A stretch of 64,000 bases of DNA, from NCBI GenBank assembly GCA_016888885.1, contig CP069437.1, forward strand, positions 744,001 through 808,000. Direction: 5' to 3'. A program made the translations under genes and the position numbers. How positions within the stretch are numbered: the stretch's first letter is position 1; the number at the start of each line of letters is the position of its first letter. The DNA comes from Faucicola sp902506215. Lineage in GTDB: Bacteria; Pseudomonadota; Gammaproteobacteria; Pseudomonadales; Moraxellaceae. The notes under the pieces are model-generated. The model was given only the letters and a program-made list of their open reading frames with translations. It did not search any database and was not told the origin of the DNA. Below, piece after piece: positions 62,366 through 64,000 of the stretch.

Positions 62366-62960
62366 TGTGTCAGCGTATTTTGCCCAAATTTATGCCGATA
62401 GTAGCGACCCTTGGCAATATGAAAAACGCTGGTATGAAGTGCGAAAACGCGCGATTTGTTTGTCATTGCTGCCCTACCCGCATTTTGCCAAGGCGATTGA
62501 ACTTGGCTGTAGCAATGGTGTATTTAGTGAGCAGTTAGCCCAGCGCTGCGATTATTTGCGGTGTGTGGATGGGCAACTTGAGGCAGTCAAACTTGCCAGT
62601 GAGCGTCTGCAAAAAAAGGCGCATGTGCAAGTTATGCAAGGCTTGATACCGCAGGATTTGCCCAGTGAGCGATTTGATTTGATTGTAGTCAGTGAGATTT
62701 TATATTACTTGGCGCCTGACGCACTGACCGAAGTCATCGCTTGGCTCAACACCGCATTAACCGACAATGGTGTGATTTTAGCCTGTCATTGGCGCTATCC
62801 GATTGACGGGTTTCAACTGACAGGCGAAACAGTCCACGACAGTTTGCAACAACAGCTGCACTACCGTCAGCAAAGTCATGTGATTGACCAAGATTTTTTG
62901 TTGACCATTTGGCAAGCCAATCACCAAAGCCTTGCCAAGCAAGAAAATCTAGTGGAATAA
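62358..62960 (+). CDS. SAM-dependent methyltransferase (NodS-like)
   Basis: 200 residues from ATG 62358 (GAGG nine bases upstream). The class I fold shows AIELGCSNGVFSEQLAQRCD (motif I), VMQGLIPQDLP and LIVVSEILYYLAP (motif post-III). The N-terminal DSSDPWQYEKRWYEVRKR matches the NodS group, which N-methylates deacetylated glucosamine of Nod factors. Here it follows a PIG-L deacetylase, so N-methylation of the freed amine is a natural guess. It is inference from family and order. The gene overlaps the PIG-L stop. Confidence 0.83.
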   Translation: MTDVSAYFAQIYADSSDPWQYEKRWYEVRKRAICLSLLPYPHFAKAIELGCSNGVFSEQLAQRCDYLRCVDGQLEAVKLASERLQKKAHVQVMQGLIPQDLPSERFDLIVVSEILYYLAPDALTEVIAWLNTALTDNGVILACHWRYPIDGFQLTGETVHDSLQQQLHYRQQSHVIDQDFLLTIWQANHQSLAKQENLVE

Positions 62961-62974
62961 CTGAGAAAAACATC

Positions 62975-63694
62975 ATGCCAAATACTAGCACCCCACGGCG
63001 GCTACCCAAAAAAATCGGCATAGTCATCCCTGCCCATAATGAAGCCGATAGCATCAGCGCGTGTTTGGATGCAATAAAACAGGCGATTGCTCAGCTATCA
63101 AGCGACATAGCGGTACAAACGGTGGTCGTGCTAGATAGCTGTGATGATGATACCTTATTAAAAGTAGAAAACGCCCACGTAGACTGGCTGCGCTGTGAGT
63201 TTCGCTGTGTGGGTAAAGTCAGGGATTTGGGCGTGCGTTACTTGATTGAACAAGGGGCGGATTGGATTGCTTGCACCGATGCCGATAGTATGGTTGAAGC
63301 TGATTGGTTAGTTGCACAAATCAAACACCTAAAAGCCGAACCCACAACTATGCCTACAGCTATGATATGTGGCGTAGTGAGTATCGATTGTTGGGATGCA
63401 TTGTCAGAGAGCACCAAACAGCAATACCTCGCCCATTATCAAGATTGTATGAATCATCGCCATATTCATGGGGCAAATTTGAGCTTTGCCAGTCAAGATT
63501 ATCTGGCGGTGGGTGGTTTTGATGAATTAACTTGCCCTGAAGATGTGGGTTTGGTGAAAAAATTTGAGCAAGCCAATTTACCCATTATTTGGAGTAATTT
63601 GGTACGCGTAGTGACCAGTAGTCGCCTTGACGCCCGTGCTGACGAAGGGTTTGCCCATTTTTTAAGGGGTTTAGAGAATCAGCCTTCAGCTTAA
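62975..63694 (+). CDS. Family 2 glycosyltransferase, last gene of the cassette
   Basis: 239 residues. GIVIPAHNEADSISACLDAI is the N-terminal nucleotide-sugar fold, CTDADS gives the DxD metal motif (Asp102, Asp104), and HGANLSFASQDYLAVGGFDE with CPEDVGLVKKF is the acceptor/catalytic region. No membrane segment is seen, so it acts on a soluble or membrane-surface acceptor. I place the start at ATG 62975; the frame runs up to 62909 inside the methyltransferase gene without a ribosome site. It closes a run of four genes with almost no spacing. Confidence 0.87.
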   Translation: MPNTSTPRRLPKKIGIVIPAHNEADSISACLDAIKQAIAQLSSDIAVQTVVVLDSCDDDTLLKVENAHVDWLRCEFRCVGKVRDLGVRYLIEQGADWIACTDADSMVEADWLVAQIKHLKAEPTTMPTAMICGVVSIDCWDALSESTKQQYLAHYQDCMNHRHIHGANLSFASQDYLAVGGFDELTCPEDVGLVKKFEQANLPIIWSNLVRVVTSSRLDARADEGFAHFLRGLENQPSA

Positions 63695-64000
63695 ATTAAA
63701 ACCAGCCTTTGGCTTAAATAAAGGTAAAAAATTGGGTTTAACACAGTTCACTTACAAAACTATTGTGATATTCCTTGCTATCTGCCGGTATTACTATATA
63801 CTGGGCAACAGCTAGAAAGCAGTCAGAAGTTTCAATCGCATTACATTAAGTCTATTCTAAGTTCGTTTCCATTACGCTTGTGTCCTAGATTTTAAGTCAA
63901 TCGTGTATCAAAACTGCCGCAATTCTTTCATACCGAATAGAATCGTGTTGTGGCTTAGTTCCAGCTTTAGGGTCAGATGACCACTTTTAAAATCTATCTA
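63695..64000. other. Window end, no gene recognised
   Basis: About 300 bp after the glycosyltransferase stop. The words CAGCCTTCAGCTTAAAT and CAGCCTTTGGCTTAAAT form a degenerate direct repeat around the stop codon (63681-63720). I see no clear terminator, ORF or RNA in the rest. Confidence 0.4.

Overview
The window looks like chromosomal DNA of a gammaproteobacterium of the Moraxellaceae, probably close to Moraxella (Faucicola) osloensis or Psychrobacter. This is an inference from moderate-to-low GC, the gene families present (tandem FadE-like acyl-CoA dehydrogenases, an lldPRD operon, a YcgL protein, LeuA beside an Lrp regulator) and the IS types. No rRNA, tRNA or CRISPR array was seen.

Layout: 1-1068 holds the N-terminal part of glycerol kinase. 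1.4-6.9 kb carries a Lon-related protease, then ftsY, an AT-rich DUF4268-type nuclease gene and ogt in one tight minus-strand run. 7.2-13.8 kb carries envelope genes: two M16 peptidases, an M15-like lipoprotein, RodA and an RlpA-like protein. 13.9-18.3 kb is a MoxR ATPase / VWA protein pair split by an AT-rich gene that reads as an RloC-type anticodon nuclease. 18.4-27.3 kb contains small conserved genes, leuA with a divergent Lrp regulator, an AGCS symporter, an outer-membrane protein, and ahcY-metF. ahcY is preceded by what reads as an S-adenosylhomocysteine riboswitch.

27.5-38.3 kb is a lactate/alcohol oxidation region: dld, an Fe-type alcohol dehydrogenase, lldP-lldR-lldD with two operator palindromes around a promoter, an aldehyde dehydrogenase and its divergent GAF-domain regulator. 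38.7-42.4 kb is IS-rich: a complete IS982-family element sits just upstream of a CitMHS citrate transporter gene, which is itself broken by an IS605/IS1341-type TnpB element. bioA, rsmE and a PAS-GGDEF-EAL gene follow. 47.1-51.7 kb holds two paralogous acyl-CoA dehydrogenases separated by an IS5-family (IS427-type) element that needs a -1 frameshift. dcd and clpB follow, with a complete IS1-family copy directly upstream of clpB whose transposase has two in-frame amber codons.

56.9-63.7 kb carries a zinc alcohol dehydrogenase, overlapping otsB-otsA (trehalose synthesis), and a translationally coupled four-gene cassette: acyl-CoA-dehydrogenase-like protein, PIG-L deacetylase, NodS-like methyltransferase and family 2 glycosyltransferase. 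This set of activities resembles a small glycolipid or sugar-amine tailoring pathway. It is the best candidate here for an undescribed system, with the RloC-like gene second.
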